Of a stretch of DNA of 12,485 nt, positions 1 through 7,026 are shown in pieces. Below the pieces are notes generated by a model that saw only the letters and a program-made list of their open reading frames with translations, ran no database searches and was not told the DNA's origin. Within the stretch, counting starts at the first letter, position 1, and every line of letters starts with the position of its first letter. The position numbers and the translations under genes are program-made. The DNA lies in contig JAKFWE010000479.1 of NCBI GenBank assembly GCA_021732895.1, positions 1 to 12,485 of the forward strand, written 5' to 3'. Origin of the DNA: Allobosea sp. (GTDB lineage Bacteria > Pseudomonadota > Alphaproteobacteria > Rhizobiales > Beijerinckiaceae).

Positions 1-309
1 CTCGGCGTCCGGCGTGGCGACCACCTCCTCGCCGCCGGCGATCGTGACCGCGACGCGCGCGTCGACGACCGGCTCGTTCCCGGCATAGCGGTCGAGAAAC
101 AGCGTCAGCCGGCCGCCGCGAAGGACGCCGACGAGTTCATAGGCGTCCGAGTGCAGCGCGATGCGCGGCGAGCCGGCGGTCGCAGCGGCGGCGGCAGGCG
201 CGCCGTGGTCGTGCCCCTCATGCGCGGCGAGTGGCGGGGCCGACAGCAGACAGGCGAGCGCCAACGGCGCGATCAGGCGGCGCAGAAGGCCGCAGCACAG
301 CGAAAGCAT
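1..309 (-). CDS. Periplasmic adaptor of a heavy-metal RND efflux pump (partial, N-terminal 103 residues)
   Basis: The minus-strand frame opens with an ATG at 309 and stays open to the window edge, so only the N-terminus is visible. Residues 1-30 form a signal peptide: a basic RR turn, then a hydrophobic Leu/Ala stretch ending in PPLAA. The mature protein starts with AHEGHDHG, a His-rich stretch like those that bind metal in CzcB/CusB-type adaptors. About residues 48-103 (from RIALHSDAYELVGVL) resemble the beta-rich N-terminal domain found ahead of the barrel-sandwich core in metal-efflux adaptors. By family knowledge, such proteins bridge a CzcA-type pump to an outer-membrane channel and may hand metal to it. 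The gene starts 64 nt after the stop of the small exported Cys/His protein, so the two probably share a transcript. The hairpin and beta-barrel parts lie outside the window, so the family call rests on the N-terminus only. No strong ribosome binding site is visible. Confidence 0.7.
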   Translation of the reverse strand, partial: MLSLCCGLLRRLIAPLALACLLSAPPLAAHEGHDHGAPAAAAATAGSPRIALHSDAYELVGVLRGGRLTLFLDRYAGNEPVVDARVAVTIAGGEEVVATPDAE

Positions 310-373
310 GGAACCGAACCCGTCAACACCGGCATGGACGTTTCCGTCGGCGCGGCGGAAGGCCGGCCGACGA

Positions 374-814
374 TCAGGCGATGTCGGAGGTTCGTGGCGG
401 TCTTGCAGGCAGGCCCGGCGCGAGCGCAGGGGCGAGCGTCGCCGGCGGCAAGGCCAGCCGGACGCCGCGGGGCGCATGCAGAGGAAGCGGCGCAGCGCCG
501 CCTTCGATCAGGGCGACGGTGCACATCGTGCCGCAGCAGGTCGGGCCCGGCGAGCCGTCGCGCTGCTGGTCGCTCGATGGAGCGGCGGCGGCGCTCCGCG
601 CCAGGCCTCCGATGCCCGCCGCTTCGCTGGAGCGTTCCGTGGCGACCGGAGCCGGCCGCGCATCCTGCGGCAGGGCCACGACCGCTCGGGCGATCGCCTT
701 GCCGGTCGCGCCATGGCCAGCATGCGCACTGGCGGGCGCGGTCCAGACGAACGACATCAGGACGACCAGAACGATCGACTTCAGCGCCTTGGCCAATGCA
801 TCGAATGCGGTCAC
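374..814 (-). CDS. Small exported Cys/His-containing protein, probable metal-locus accessory
   Basis: This is a 146-residue protein of unknown function. An in-frame TGA lies shortly upstream, so the GTG at 814 is the earliest possible start; an ATG at residue 20 would cut the signal peptide in half. Residues 1-30 make a convincing signal peptide (Lys-containing start, hydrophobic core SIVLVVLMSFVW, cleavage motif ASA). The mature protein starts HAGHG, has an Ala-rich middle, a CCGTMC cluster (C93, C94, C98) followed by a short hydrophobic stretch, and a Pro/Ala-rich tail. His near the N-terminus plus clustered Cys suggest metal or redox chemistry in the periplasm. Small proteins of this kind, sometimes grouped near DUF2946, are often found beside copper or cobalt-zinc-cadmium efflux genes. 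That comparison is from memory and no domain is confirmed. The metal-type RND adaptor follows 64 nt downstream on the same strand, which supports a role in that locus. The antisense reading is a long frame without recognisable domains. Confidence 0.6.
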   Translation of the reverse strand: MTAFDALAKALKSIVLVVLMSFVWTAPASAHAGHGATGKAIARAVVALPQDARPAPVATERSSEAAGIGGLARSAAAAPSSDQQRDGSPGPTCCGTMCTVALIEGGAAPLPLHAPRGVRLALPPATLAPALAPGLPARPPRTSDIA

Positions 815-844
815 GTCATCCCGTCGATTCGGCGGTCATTCCGA

Positions 845-875
845 ATTCTTGGCGCTGCTCATGCAGGAAGGTCAA
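845..875 (-). promoter_or_regulatory. Candidate promoter with 19-bp spacer ahead of the metal-efflux genes
   Basis: On the minus strand TTGACC (875-870) is followed after 19 bp by AAGAAT (850-845). The GTG start of the small exported protein lies about 30 nt further on. A 19-bp spacer is the hallmark of MerR-family regulated metal promoters (CueR, ZntR, CadR type), and TTGACCTTCC resembles the left half of a CueR-type site. The matching right half (GGAAGGT) is not present, so the dyad is incomplete. Position and spacing fit; the -10 box is weak. Confidence 0.3.
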
Positions 876-949
876 GAGACGGCACGAAAATCAATCGTCC
901 CGGATGGCGTACTGGTGAATCCGCGGTCGGCCCGGAGGGGCGGGCGCCG

Positions 950-3900
950 TCACTCCGCCGCCAGTCGCGGCGGCGGCAGCGGCAGCTTCATCTGCTCGGC
1001 TTTCGCCTGCGCCCGGCCCGGCGCGTGCTCGTCGATCGCCTCCCAGGCGCTCTCGTCCTCCGGCTTGGCGAGGAAGCGCCCGAACAGCCAGTTCACGCCC
1101 TTCGAGAGATCGTCCATCACCGCGTAGAAGCTCGGCACGAAGACGAGCGACAGCACGGTCGAGACGATCAGCCCGCCGATCACCGCGATCGCCATCGGGG
1201 CGCGGAACTCGCCGCCGTCGCCGACGCCCCAGGCCGAGGGGGCCATGCCCGCCGCCATCGCGATCGTCGTCATCACGATCGGCCGCGCCCGCTTTCGCCC
1301 GGCCTCGAGCAGCGCGGTCTTGCGGTCCGCGCCCCGCGCCGTCTCCTCCACCGCGAAATCGACCAGCATGATGGCGTTCTTGGTGACGATGCCCATCAGC
1401 ATCAGCAGGCCGATATAGACCGGCATCGAGACCGGCTTGCCGGTCGCCAGCAGGGCGATGACGACGCCGCCGAAGGAGAGCGGCAGCGAGAGCAGGATCG
1501 TGATCGGCTGGAACACCGAGCCGAAGAGCAGGATCAGCACGACGAGCACCAGCATCAGCCCGGTCGTCATGGCGGTGATGAAGCCCTGCACGACCTCGCC
1601 CTGGATCTCGGCGTCGCCGGTCGCGGCGATCCAGACGCCGTCCGGCAGGCCGACCTCCTTGACGATGTCGTGGAAGGACTGCTGCGCCGTGCCGAGCTCG
1701 AAGCCGCGCCTCAGGTCGGCGCCGATCGTGGCGCGGCGCACCCGGTCGTAGCGGTCGATCGAGCTCGGGCCGGCGCCGAAGCCGATCGTCGCCACGGCCG
1801 TCAGCGGGATCGAGACGCCGGCGGCGTTGGTGACGCGCAGCGCCGCGATGTTGCGGATGTCGGTGCGGGCGGCCTCGTCGAGCTGCACCCGGATCGGCAC
1901 CAGCCGGTCGCCGGCGTTGAACTTGGCGAGATTGGCGCCGACATCGCCGATGGTGGCGACGCGCACCGCTTCCGAGATCGCCTCGGGCGTGACGCCGAGC
2001 CCGGCCGCCTCCTCGAGCTTCGGCGTGACGCGCAGCTCCGGGCGCGACAGCGAGCCGTTGGCGGCGACGTTGAGATAGCCCTCGACCTTGCGCATGCGCG
2101 TCTCGATGCGCGCCACCGCCTCGTCCAGCGCCGCGCCGTCGCGCGAGAGGATCGAGAAGGCCATCTCGCGCTCGCCGCGCTCGTTGACATACCAGGCGCG
2201 CGCGTCGGGCACGCTGGCGAGCTTCTGCGCGATGACGACCTTGAGGTCCTTCTGGCGCGCCACGCGCTCGGTCTTCGGCTTGAGCTTGATGGTGACGGCG
2301 GCGCGGCGCACCTCGCGCTGGCCGGTCGGCGAGGAGCCGCCGAGCACGAAGACCTGGACGACCTCCGGGATCTCGCGCAGCCGGTCGACGATCTGGTCGG
2401 TGGTGACGCGGGTGTCCTCCAGCGTCGAGCCCGGCGGCAGTTCGACGCTGGCGACGACGCGCGCGGTGTCCTCGTCGGGGATGAAGCCGGTCGGCAGCAG
2501 CGCGGTCGCCTGGATCGACCCCCACAGGAAGGCGAAGCCGACGATCAGCGTGAGATAGCGCACGCGCAGGGTGCCGCGCAGCAGCCCGACATAGCCGCGC
2601 ATGACGAACCCGTCCTTGGGGTCCTCATGCTTCACCGGCTTCATCAGATAGGCCGCCATCATCGGCGTGATCAGCCGGGCGACCAGCAGCGAGAACAGCA
2701 CCGCCACCGCCACCGTCAGCCCGAACTGGCGGAAATACTGCCCGGCGACGCCGCCCATGAACGAGACCGGCGCGAAGATCGCGACGATGGTCAGCGTGAT
2801 CGCGATGACGGCGAGCCCGATCTCGTCGGCCGCCTCCATCGCCGCGCGGTAGGGCGACTTGCCCATGCGCATGTGGCGCACGATGTTTTCGATCTCGACG
2901 ATGGCGTCGTCGACCAGAATGCCGGTGACCAGCGTGATGCCGAGCAGGCTGACGAGGTTCAGCGAGAAGCCCATCAGCTCCATCGCCCAGAAGGTCGGAA
3001 TCGCCGAGAGCGGCAGCGCGATCGCGGTGATCAGCGTGGCGCGCCAGTTCTTCAGGAACAGGAAGACGACGAGCACGGCCAGCCCCGCGCCCTCCAGCAG
3101 CGTCGTCATCGCCGCCTTGTAGTTGCCGTAGGTGTAGGCGACGGCGTCGTCGATCGGCTTGAGCGCGATGTCGGGATAGCGCTGGTTCAGCTCGGCGACG
3201 CGCGCCGCGACGACCTGCTTGACCGAAAGCTCGCTCGAGCCCTTGGAGCGGAAGACCGCGAAGGTGACGACGGGCGACTTGTCGAGCCGGCCGAAGCTGC
3301 GCGGCTCGGAATTCGAATCCTCGACGCGGCCGAGCTCCTTCAGCCGGACCTCGCGCCCGCCCGACAGGGTGATCTTGGTTTCGGCCAGCCCGGCGACGCT
3401 GCGCGCCCCGGCGAGCGTGCGGATCGCCTGTTCCTGGCCGCCGACCTCGCCGCGCCCGCCGGCGAGATCGACGTTGGTCGCCCGGATCTGGCGGTTGACC
3501 TCGCCGGCGGTGACGCCAAGCGCCAGCAGCCGGTCGGGATCGAGCGCGACGCGGATCTCGCGGTCGACGCCGCCATAGCGGTCGATCCGGCCGACGCCCT
3601 TCAGACCCTGCAATTCGCGCGCGACGACATCGTCGACATGCCAGGAGAGCTGCTCGAGCGTCATCCCGGCCGAGGCCGCGCCGAAGGTCATGATCGACTG
3701 GCCCTCGACGTCGATGCGCTGGATCACCGGCTCGTCGATGGTGCGCGGCAGGTCGGCCCGGATCTTGGCGATGGCGTCCTTGACGTCGTTGACGGCGCGG
3801 TCGGTGTCGATCTCGAGCCGGAACTCGATCGCTGTCACCGAGGAGCCGTCGGTCAAGGTCGACATCACGTGCTTGACGCCGGTGATGTTGGCGACGGCGT

Positions 3901-4111
3901 CCTCGACCCGCTTCGAGACCTGGCTTTCGAGTTCGGCCGGGGCCGCGCCCGACTGCGTCACCGTGACCGAGACGATCGGCACGTCGATGTTCGGGAAGCG
4001 CGTGACCGGCAGTTTCGAAAAGGAGAGCAGCCCGAGCGCGCAGAGCACGACGAAGAGCAGGATCGAGGGAACCGGCTTGCGGATCGACCAGGCGGAGAAG
4101 TTGATGTTCAC
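950..4111 (-). CDS. RND multidrug efflux permease, HAE-1 (AcrB/MdtB) family
   Basis: This 1053-residue inner-membrane proton/drug antiporter has normal HAE-1 length. It shows the RND layout: TM1 at about residues 12-30, a first periplasmic loop (about 35-335), TM2-TM6 (about 336-490), a second TM cluster start near 520, a second large loop (about 540-845), and TM8-TM12 (about 846-1000). Proton-relay residues are present: D401 and D402 in GILVDDAIVEIEN match AcrB D407/D408, and K911 in GIVTKNAIML matches K940. TM6 carries the family motif AIFAPVSFMGG. These relay residues and the lack of CzcA-type metal motifs favour drugs or other organic compounds over metal ions. The start is a GTG at 4111; an in-frame TGA lies 15 nt upstream and no ATG intervenes. 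A G-rich run (GGGGCGGGGGG) just before it can act as ribosome binding site. It lies 15 nt after the adaptor stop and is last in a TetR-adaptor-pump operon. The exact substrate cannot be read from sequence. Confidence 0.95.
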   Translation of the reverse strand: MNINFSAWSIRKPVPSILLFVVLCALGLLSFSKLPVTRFPNIDVPIVSVTVTQSGAAPAELESQVSKRVEDAVANITGVKHVMSTLTDGSSVTAIEFRLEIDTDRAVNDVKDAIAKIRADLPRTIDEPVIQRIDVEGQSIMTFGAASAGMTLEQLSWHVDDVVARELQGLKGVGRIDRYGGVDREIRVALDPDRLLALGVTAGEVNRQIRATNVDLAGGRGEVGGQEQAIRTLAGARSVAGLAETKITLSGGREVRLKELGRVEDSNSEPRSFGRLDKSPVVTFAVFRSKGSSELSVKQVVAARVAELNQRYPDIALKPIDDAVAYTYGNYKAAMTTLLEGAGLAVLVVFLFLKNWRATLITAIALPLSAIPTFWAMELMGFSLNLVSLLGITLVTGILVDDAIVEIENIVRHMRMGKSPYRAAMEAADEIGLAVIAITLTIVAIFAPVSFMGGVAGQYFRQFGLTVAVAVLFSLLVARLITPMMAAYLMKPVKHEDPKDGFVMRGYVGLLRGTLRVRYLTLIVGFAFLWGSIQATALLPTGFIPDEDTARVVASVELPPGSTLEDTRVTTDQIVDRLREIPEVVQVFVLGGSSPTGQREVRRAAVTIKLKPKTERVARQKDLKVVIAQKLASVPDARAWYVNERGEREMAFSILSRDGAALDEAVARIETRMRKVEGYLNVAANGSLSRPELRVTPKLEEAAGLGVTPEAISEAVRVATIGDVGANLAKFNAGDRLVPIRVQLDEAARTDIRNIAALRVTNAAGVSIPLTAVATIGFGAGPSSIDRYDRVRRATIGADLRRGFELGTAQQSFHDIVKEVGLPDGVWIAATGDAEIQGEVVQGFITAMTTGLMLVLVVLILLFGSVFQPITILLSLPLSFGGVVIALLATGKPVSMPVYIGLLMLMGIVTKNAIMLVDFAVEETARGADRKTALLEAGRKRARPIVMTTIAMAAGMAPSAWGVGDGGEFRAPMAIAVIGGLIVSTVLSLVFVPSFYAVMDDLSKGVNWLFGRFLAKPEDESAWEAIDEHAPGRAQAKAEQMKLPLPPPRLAAE

Positions 4112-4126
4112 GGCCCCCCGCCCCGC

Positions 4127-5326
4127 TCAGTTCGTCGCGACGGGGGTGACGGCGTCGCCGTCGCGCACGAAGGTGCCGGCGCGCGCCACCACGGTTTCGC
4201 CCTCAGTGAGCCCGGAGACGATCTCTGCGCGCCCGCCGCCGATCAGCCCGAGCTGGACCGGTTTCGTCCTGACGATCCCATCGACGACGCCCTGCACGGT
4301 GACGCCGGCGCGGCCATAGGTCAGGGCCGAGAGCGGCAGCGTCACCGCGGTCTCGCGGCCGGTCTCGATGACGCCGCGCGCGAAGGAGCCGATCGCGACC
4401 GGCGGGTCGCCCTCCAGCGAAATCCGCACTCGCCCCAGCCGCGAGGCTTTGTCGACCTCGGGCGAGATCAGCCGGATCGCCCCCGCCAGCGGCCGCGTGG
4501 CGCCGGCGGGCGTGACCGCCACCGACTGGCCGATCTTCAGGGCGTGCAGCTCGACTTCGGCGACCTCGGCGTCGAGCTCGACGGCGCCGTCGGCGATGAC
4601 GCGGAACAGCGGCTCGGCATTGGCCATCGCAACCGGAGCGCCGAGCCTGGCGCTGCGCTTGCTGATGATGCCCGCAGCCGGCGACCGGATCTCGGTGCGG
4701 GCGAGCTTGACCGCGATGTCGCGCCCCTGCGCATGCGCGAGGGCGAGATCGGCGGTGGTGATGGCCAGCGCCTGGTTGGCGGAGTTCAGCTTGGCCTGCG
4801 CGGTGCGCGCCGCGGCGGCCCGCTGCTCGAAGGTCTCCAGCGTCGTGTTGCCGCCATCGCGCAGCGCCTTGCTGCGGCTGAAAGCGTTGGCGGCCTGCTC
4901 CAGATTGGCCTGCGCCTCGGCGATCTGCGCCTTCGCCTGGGCGATCGCAGCCTCGGCGCGAGCGACCTGCGCGTCGTTCTGGGCCTTCTGAACCTCGAGC
5001 GTCGTGCGCGACAGGCGAGCCAGAACCTGGCCGGCGGCGATCCGGTCGCCCTCCTCGGCCAGCAGCGCGACGATCGCCAGCCCGTCGATCTCGGTGGCGA
5101 CGAGCACCTCCTGGCGCGCGATCATCGAGCCCGAGACGACCACGCTCTCGACGATCTCCGTCCGCTGGGCGCGCGTCACCGTCACCGACGGCCCCGAGGC
5201 GGCCGGAGTCTGGACGGAGGCGGATGCGGGGGCCTGCGCGCGGGCGGGCGCGACGCCGGCGCAAGCGAGCGCAAGGACCAGCGCGGCCGCGCCGGGCCGG
5301 GTCCAGCCTGCCGATCGGGCGGTCAT
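4127..5326 (-). CDS. RND efflux periplasmic adaptor (membrane fusion protein, AcrA/MdtA type)
   Basis: This 399-residue adaptor joins the RND pump to an outer-membrane channel. Residues 1-30 are a signal peptide ending PARA before QAPAS. A Cys at 22 follows ALA, but the lipobox is poor, so a soluble periplasmic form is more likely than a lipoprotein. The order is: first lipoyl half-motif (about 60-105, with VLVATEIDGLAIVALLAEEGD), alpha-helical hairpin with Ala/Gln-rich heptads (about 107-205), second lipoyl half (about 206-245, with EIRSPAAGIISKRSARLGA), beta-barrel (about 246-330) and membrane-proximal domain to the end (EIVSGLTEGETVV). An ATG at 5326 is chosen because it begins the signal peptide and overlaps the TetR stop codon as ATGA. 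The reading frame is open for 85 codons further upstream, but that part lies inside the TetR gene and looks like noise. The pump gene follows after 15 nt. The ATGA overlap implies translational coupling with the regulator. Confidence 0.93.
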   Translation of the reverse strand: MTARSAGWTRPGAAALVLALACAGVAPARAQAPASASVQTPAASGPSVTVTRAQRTEIVESVVVSGSMIARQEVLVATEIDGLAIVALLAEEGDRIAAGQVLARLSRTTLEVQKAQNDAQVARAEAAIAQAKAQIAEAQANLEQAANAFSRSKALRDGGNTTLETFEQRAAAARTAQAKLNSANQALAITTADLALAHAQGRDIAVKLARTEIRSPAAGIISKRSARLGAPVAMANAEPLFRVIADGAVELDAEVAEVELHALKIGQSVAVTPAGATRPLAGAIRLISPEVDKASRLGRVRISLEGDPPVAIGSFARGVIETGRETAVTLPLSALTYGRAGVTVQGVVDGIVRTKPVQLGLIGGGRAEIVSGLTEGETVVARAGTFVRDGDAVTPVATN

Positions 5327-5955
5327 GATCGTATCTCCGCGCCGTCTGGCAGGACGAGAACCTGCGCGAGGCTTCGCATGGCGGTGAAAAGGGTTTCGGC
5401 CGCGCCGGCCGCGTCGAAATCCGGATCGATGGCGCGGCGGCAGAAGAAGCCGTCCGACATCATGAAGATGGCCTGGAGAAAGCGGGCGTCGTCGAGGTTC
5501 GGCGGCAGCTCCCCGCTCGCCTTGGCTCCTGCGACGGCGCCGGCGAGCCCTTCCGCGAGCGTGCCGTCGATCGCCGCGCACATGGTCGCCATCGCCGGAT
5601 TGCGCGCCGCCTCCGCCCAGATCTGCAGGCAGATGATCGCCTTCTCGCGCGGCTCCTGGACGAGATGGCGGCGGCCGAGATCCTCGAGCTGGTCAAGGAC
5701 CGGGCCTTTCGAGGGGGCAAGGCCGCCGAAATCGGCCGCGATCTGCGTGCGGTCGCGCTCGGCCATGCCGGCGATGATCGCGTCCTTCGAGGAGAAGTAG
5801 CGGTAGAGGTTGCCGGGCGACATCGCCGCCTCGAGCGCGACGTCGCTCATCGTCGCGGCATGGAAGCCGGCGCGCGCGAAGACGCGCTCGGCGGCGTCGA
5901 GGATGCGGGTGTGGCGTTCCGAGAGGCCGCGCTCGGAGGCAAGGGCAGCGGTCAT
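5323..5955 (-). CDS. TetR/AcrR-family transcriptional repressor of the RND operon
   Basis: This 210-residue protein has the one-domain-plus-ligand-pocket layout of TetR repressors. The N-terminal DNA-binding part (residues 14-58) starts with RHTRILDAAERVFARAGF. The helix-turn-helix follows at about 35-54, ending in the family-typical SPGNLYRYFSSKD. The rest is helical and variable, as expected for a ligand-binding and dimerisation domain; residues 100-205 resemble the C-terminal domain of AcrR-like regulators. It is the first gene of the operon: its TGA overlaps the adaptor ATG. A perfect 24-bp palindrome begins 20 bp upstream of its start codon, so autorepression of the whole operon, relieved by a pump substrate, is the simplest model. 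The ATG at 5955 is placed just ahead of the conserved N-terminal helix. There is no clear ribosome binding site in front of it, which may keep repressor levels low. Confidence 0.93.
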   Translation of the reverse strand: MTAALASERGLSERHTRILDAAERVFARAGFHAATMSDVALEAAMSPGNLYRYFSSKDAIIAGMAERDRTQIAADFGGLAPSKGPVLDQLEDLGRRHLVQEPREKAIICLQIWAEAARNPAMATMCAAIDGTLAEGLAGAVAGAKASGELPPNLDDARFLQAIFMMSDGFFCRRAIDPDFDAAGAAETLFTAMRSLAQVLVLPDGAEIRS

Positions 5956-5974
5956 GGGCGCGTGCGGGGTCCAG

Positions 5975-5998
5975 ATGAGAATGAACGTTCATTCTCAT
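5975..5998. promoter_or_regulatory. Perfect 24-bp palindromic operator, probable TetR-family binding site
   Basis: The half-site ATGAGAATGAAC is followed directly by its exact reverse complement GTTCATTCTCAT with no spacer, centred on AACGTT. Symmetry stops exactly at both ends (G faces G at 5974/5999). It is AT-rich against a very GC-rich background. Perfect palindromes containing GAATGAAC/GTTCATTC close to a tetR start are a common operator type for regulators of RND pumps. It overlaps the likely -10 and start-site region of the repressor operon, so bound repressor would block RNA polymerase. It could also influence the divergent amidotransferase gene 153 bp away, though nothing in the sequence requires this. 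Confidence 0.85.
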
Positions 5999-6022
5999 GC
6001 TCTCGTCCGGGCCGTCCGTCAA
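5994..6022 (-). promoter_or_regulatory. Candidate promoter of the tetR-adaptor-pump operon
   Basis: On the minus strand TTGACG (6022-6017) is a good -35 match. After 17 bp comes CATGAG (5999-5994), a weak -10 lying at the edge of the palindromic operator; GAGAAT with a longer, 20-bp spacer is an alternative. The predicted RNA would start near 5987, giving a leader of about 30 nt before the tetR ATG. Overlap of the -10 and start site with the operator fits repression by the operon's own TetR protein. A short inverted repeat (GTCCG/CGGAC, 6014-6029) spans the -35 box. Confidence 0.45.
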
Positions 6023-6071
6023 GCCGGACTTCGTAGAGATTCGTTTCCGAGGCCTTTCGTCGCCATGCAGT

Positions 6072-6097
6072 CAGCGATGATTCGTCATGCGTCGCTG
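6072..6097 (+). other. Imperfect hairpin in the divergent intergenic region
   Basis: CAGCG ATGA (6072-6080) can pair with TCAT (6085-6088) and CGCTG (6093-6097) around a TTCG loop, leaving GCGT as a 4-nt bulge. It lies 54 bp before the chosen amidotransferase start and just ahead of TATTTT (6103-6108), a possible -10 without a good -35. It could be a regulator site or a leader structure, or chance. I see no other clear plus-strand promoter here. Confidence 0.2.
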
Positions 6098-6150
6098 GCG
6101 CATATTTTGCTTGCCCGGTTCCTCATGGAACTTCATTGTCGGGCGACGCC

Positions 6151-7026
6151 ATGGACATATTCGCATCCCGAGCCGGGGATCGCGCCGAGGCGGTCCAGAT
6201 CGAGCGTGCCCATACCGACGCGATGAACGACCAGAGTTTCCGCTTCCGGGCCGCCCGCAGGGTGCGTCGTCCAGCCGCGCCCAAGCGGCGCGCGCCGCCG
6301 CCCAAGCCGGTGCTGATCGTGCTGCACCAGGAGCATTCGACGCCCGGGCGGGTCGGTCGGCTGATCGCGGCTCGGGGCCATGCTCTCGACATCCGCAAGC
6401 CGCGCTACGGCGATCCGCTGCCGGCGACGATGCGTGACCATGCCGGCGCGGTGATCTTCGGCGGGCCGATGAGCGCCAACGATCCCGACGATTTCGTCAA
6501 GGCGGAGATCGACTGGATCAATGTCTGCCTCAGGGAGGAGGCGCCCTATCTCGGCATCTGCCTGGGCGCGCAGATGCTGACGCGGACGCTTGGCGGCACG
6601 GTCTACCCGCATGCGCAGGGCCGCGCCGAGATCGGCTATTACGGGCTGGTCCCCACCGAAGCCGGCGCCACCCACGCCGCCGAGGCCGGCTTCGCCTGGC
6701 CCGCGACGGTCTATCAATGGCACCGCGAGGGTTTCGACTGTCCGGCCGGAGCCGAATGCCTCGCCACCGGCGCCGATTTTCCGGTGCAGGCGATCCGCTC
6801 CGGCCCGCGCGCCTATGGCGTCCAGTTCCACCCGGAGGTGACCCCGGCGATGATGTGCCGCTGGTCGGTGCGCGGCTATGAGCGCACGCTGATGCCAGGC
6901 GCCCAGCCGCGCCACCAGCATCTCGAGGGCTGGTACCAGCACGATCCGGCGATCCGGGCCTGGCTCGACGCATTCCTCGACCACTGGCTGGCCGCGCCCG
7001 CCGATGCGGAGCCCGCGTCCGCGTGA
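6151..7026 (+). CDS. Class I glutamine amidotransferase (GMP-synthase-like domain protein)
   Basis: This protein of about 291 residues is a stand-alone class I glutaminase domain. Nucleophile C137 sits in LGICLGAQML, and H227 and E229 in QFHPEV complete the catalytic triad (numbering from the ATG at 6151). The oxyanion region FGGPMS and the QWHREGF stretch fit the GMP-synthase-like group (COG0518). Such enzymes release ammonia from glutamine or cleave related gamma-glutamyl amides. No synthetase domain is attached and no partner synthetase is adjacent. The N-terminus is uncertain: TTG at 6136, ATG at 6151 and ATG at 6223 are all in frame, none with a strong ribosome binding site, and conserved sequence begins only near the PKPVLIVLHQEH stretch. 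Before that lies an Arg-rich, probably disordered extension (RFRAARRVRRP to KRRAPPPKP). The stop overlaps the GTG of the FAD oxidoreductase in GTGA, so the two are probably translated together. Substrate and pathway are unknown. Confidence 0.88.
   Translation: MDIFASRAGDRAEAVQIERAHTDAMNDQSFRFRAARRVRRPAAPKRRAPPPKPVLIVLHQEHSTPGRVGRLIAARGHALDIRKPRYGDPLPATMRDHAGAVIFGGPMSANDPDDFVKAEIDWINVCLREEAPYLGICLGAQMLTRTLGGTVYPHAQGRAEIGYYGLVPTEAGATHAAEAGFAWPATVYQWHREGFDCPAGAECLATGADFPVQAIRSGPRAYGVQFHPEVTPAMMCRWSVRGYERTLMPGAQPRHQHLEGWYQHDPAIRAWLDAFLDHWLAAPADAEPASA

Noticed and set aside
900..949. A terminator after the RND pump gene
   Set aside because: The only stem here (GCCCG/CGGGC around a 6-nt loop) has no T-run in the minus direction. 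Rho-dependent ending or read-through into the metal locus cannot be excluded, but nothing can be called.
5327..5581. An N-terminal extension of the adaptor starting at 5581
   Set aside because: The extra 85 codons lie inside tetR, are Arg-rich without features, and would place the signal peptide in the middle of the protein.
161..5800. A 1879-codon open frame on the plus strand running opposite the efflux operon
   Set aside because: Its translation is low-complexity Arg/Asp/Gly/His-rich sequence with no domain, and it mirrors the strong third-position GC of the real minus-strand genes, whose pump, adaptor and TetR motifs are unmistakable.
6133..6984. A 283-codon minus-strand frame opposite the amidotransferase
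   Set aside because: The plus-strand frame carries the GICLGAQ nucleophile and FHPEV motif; the minus-strand one is a shadow.
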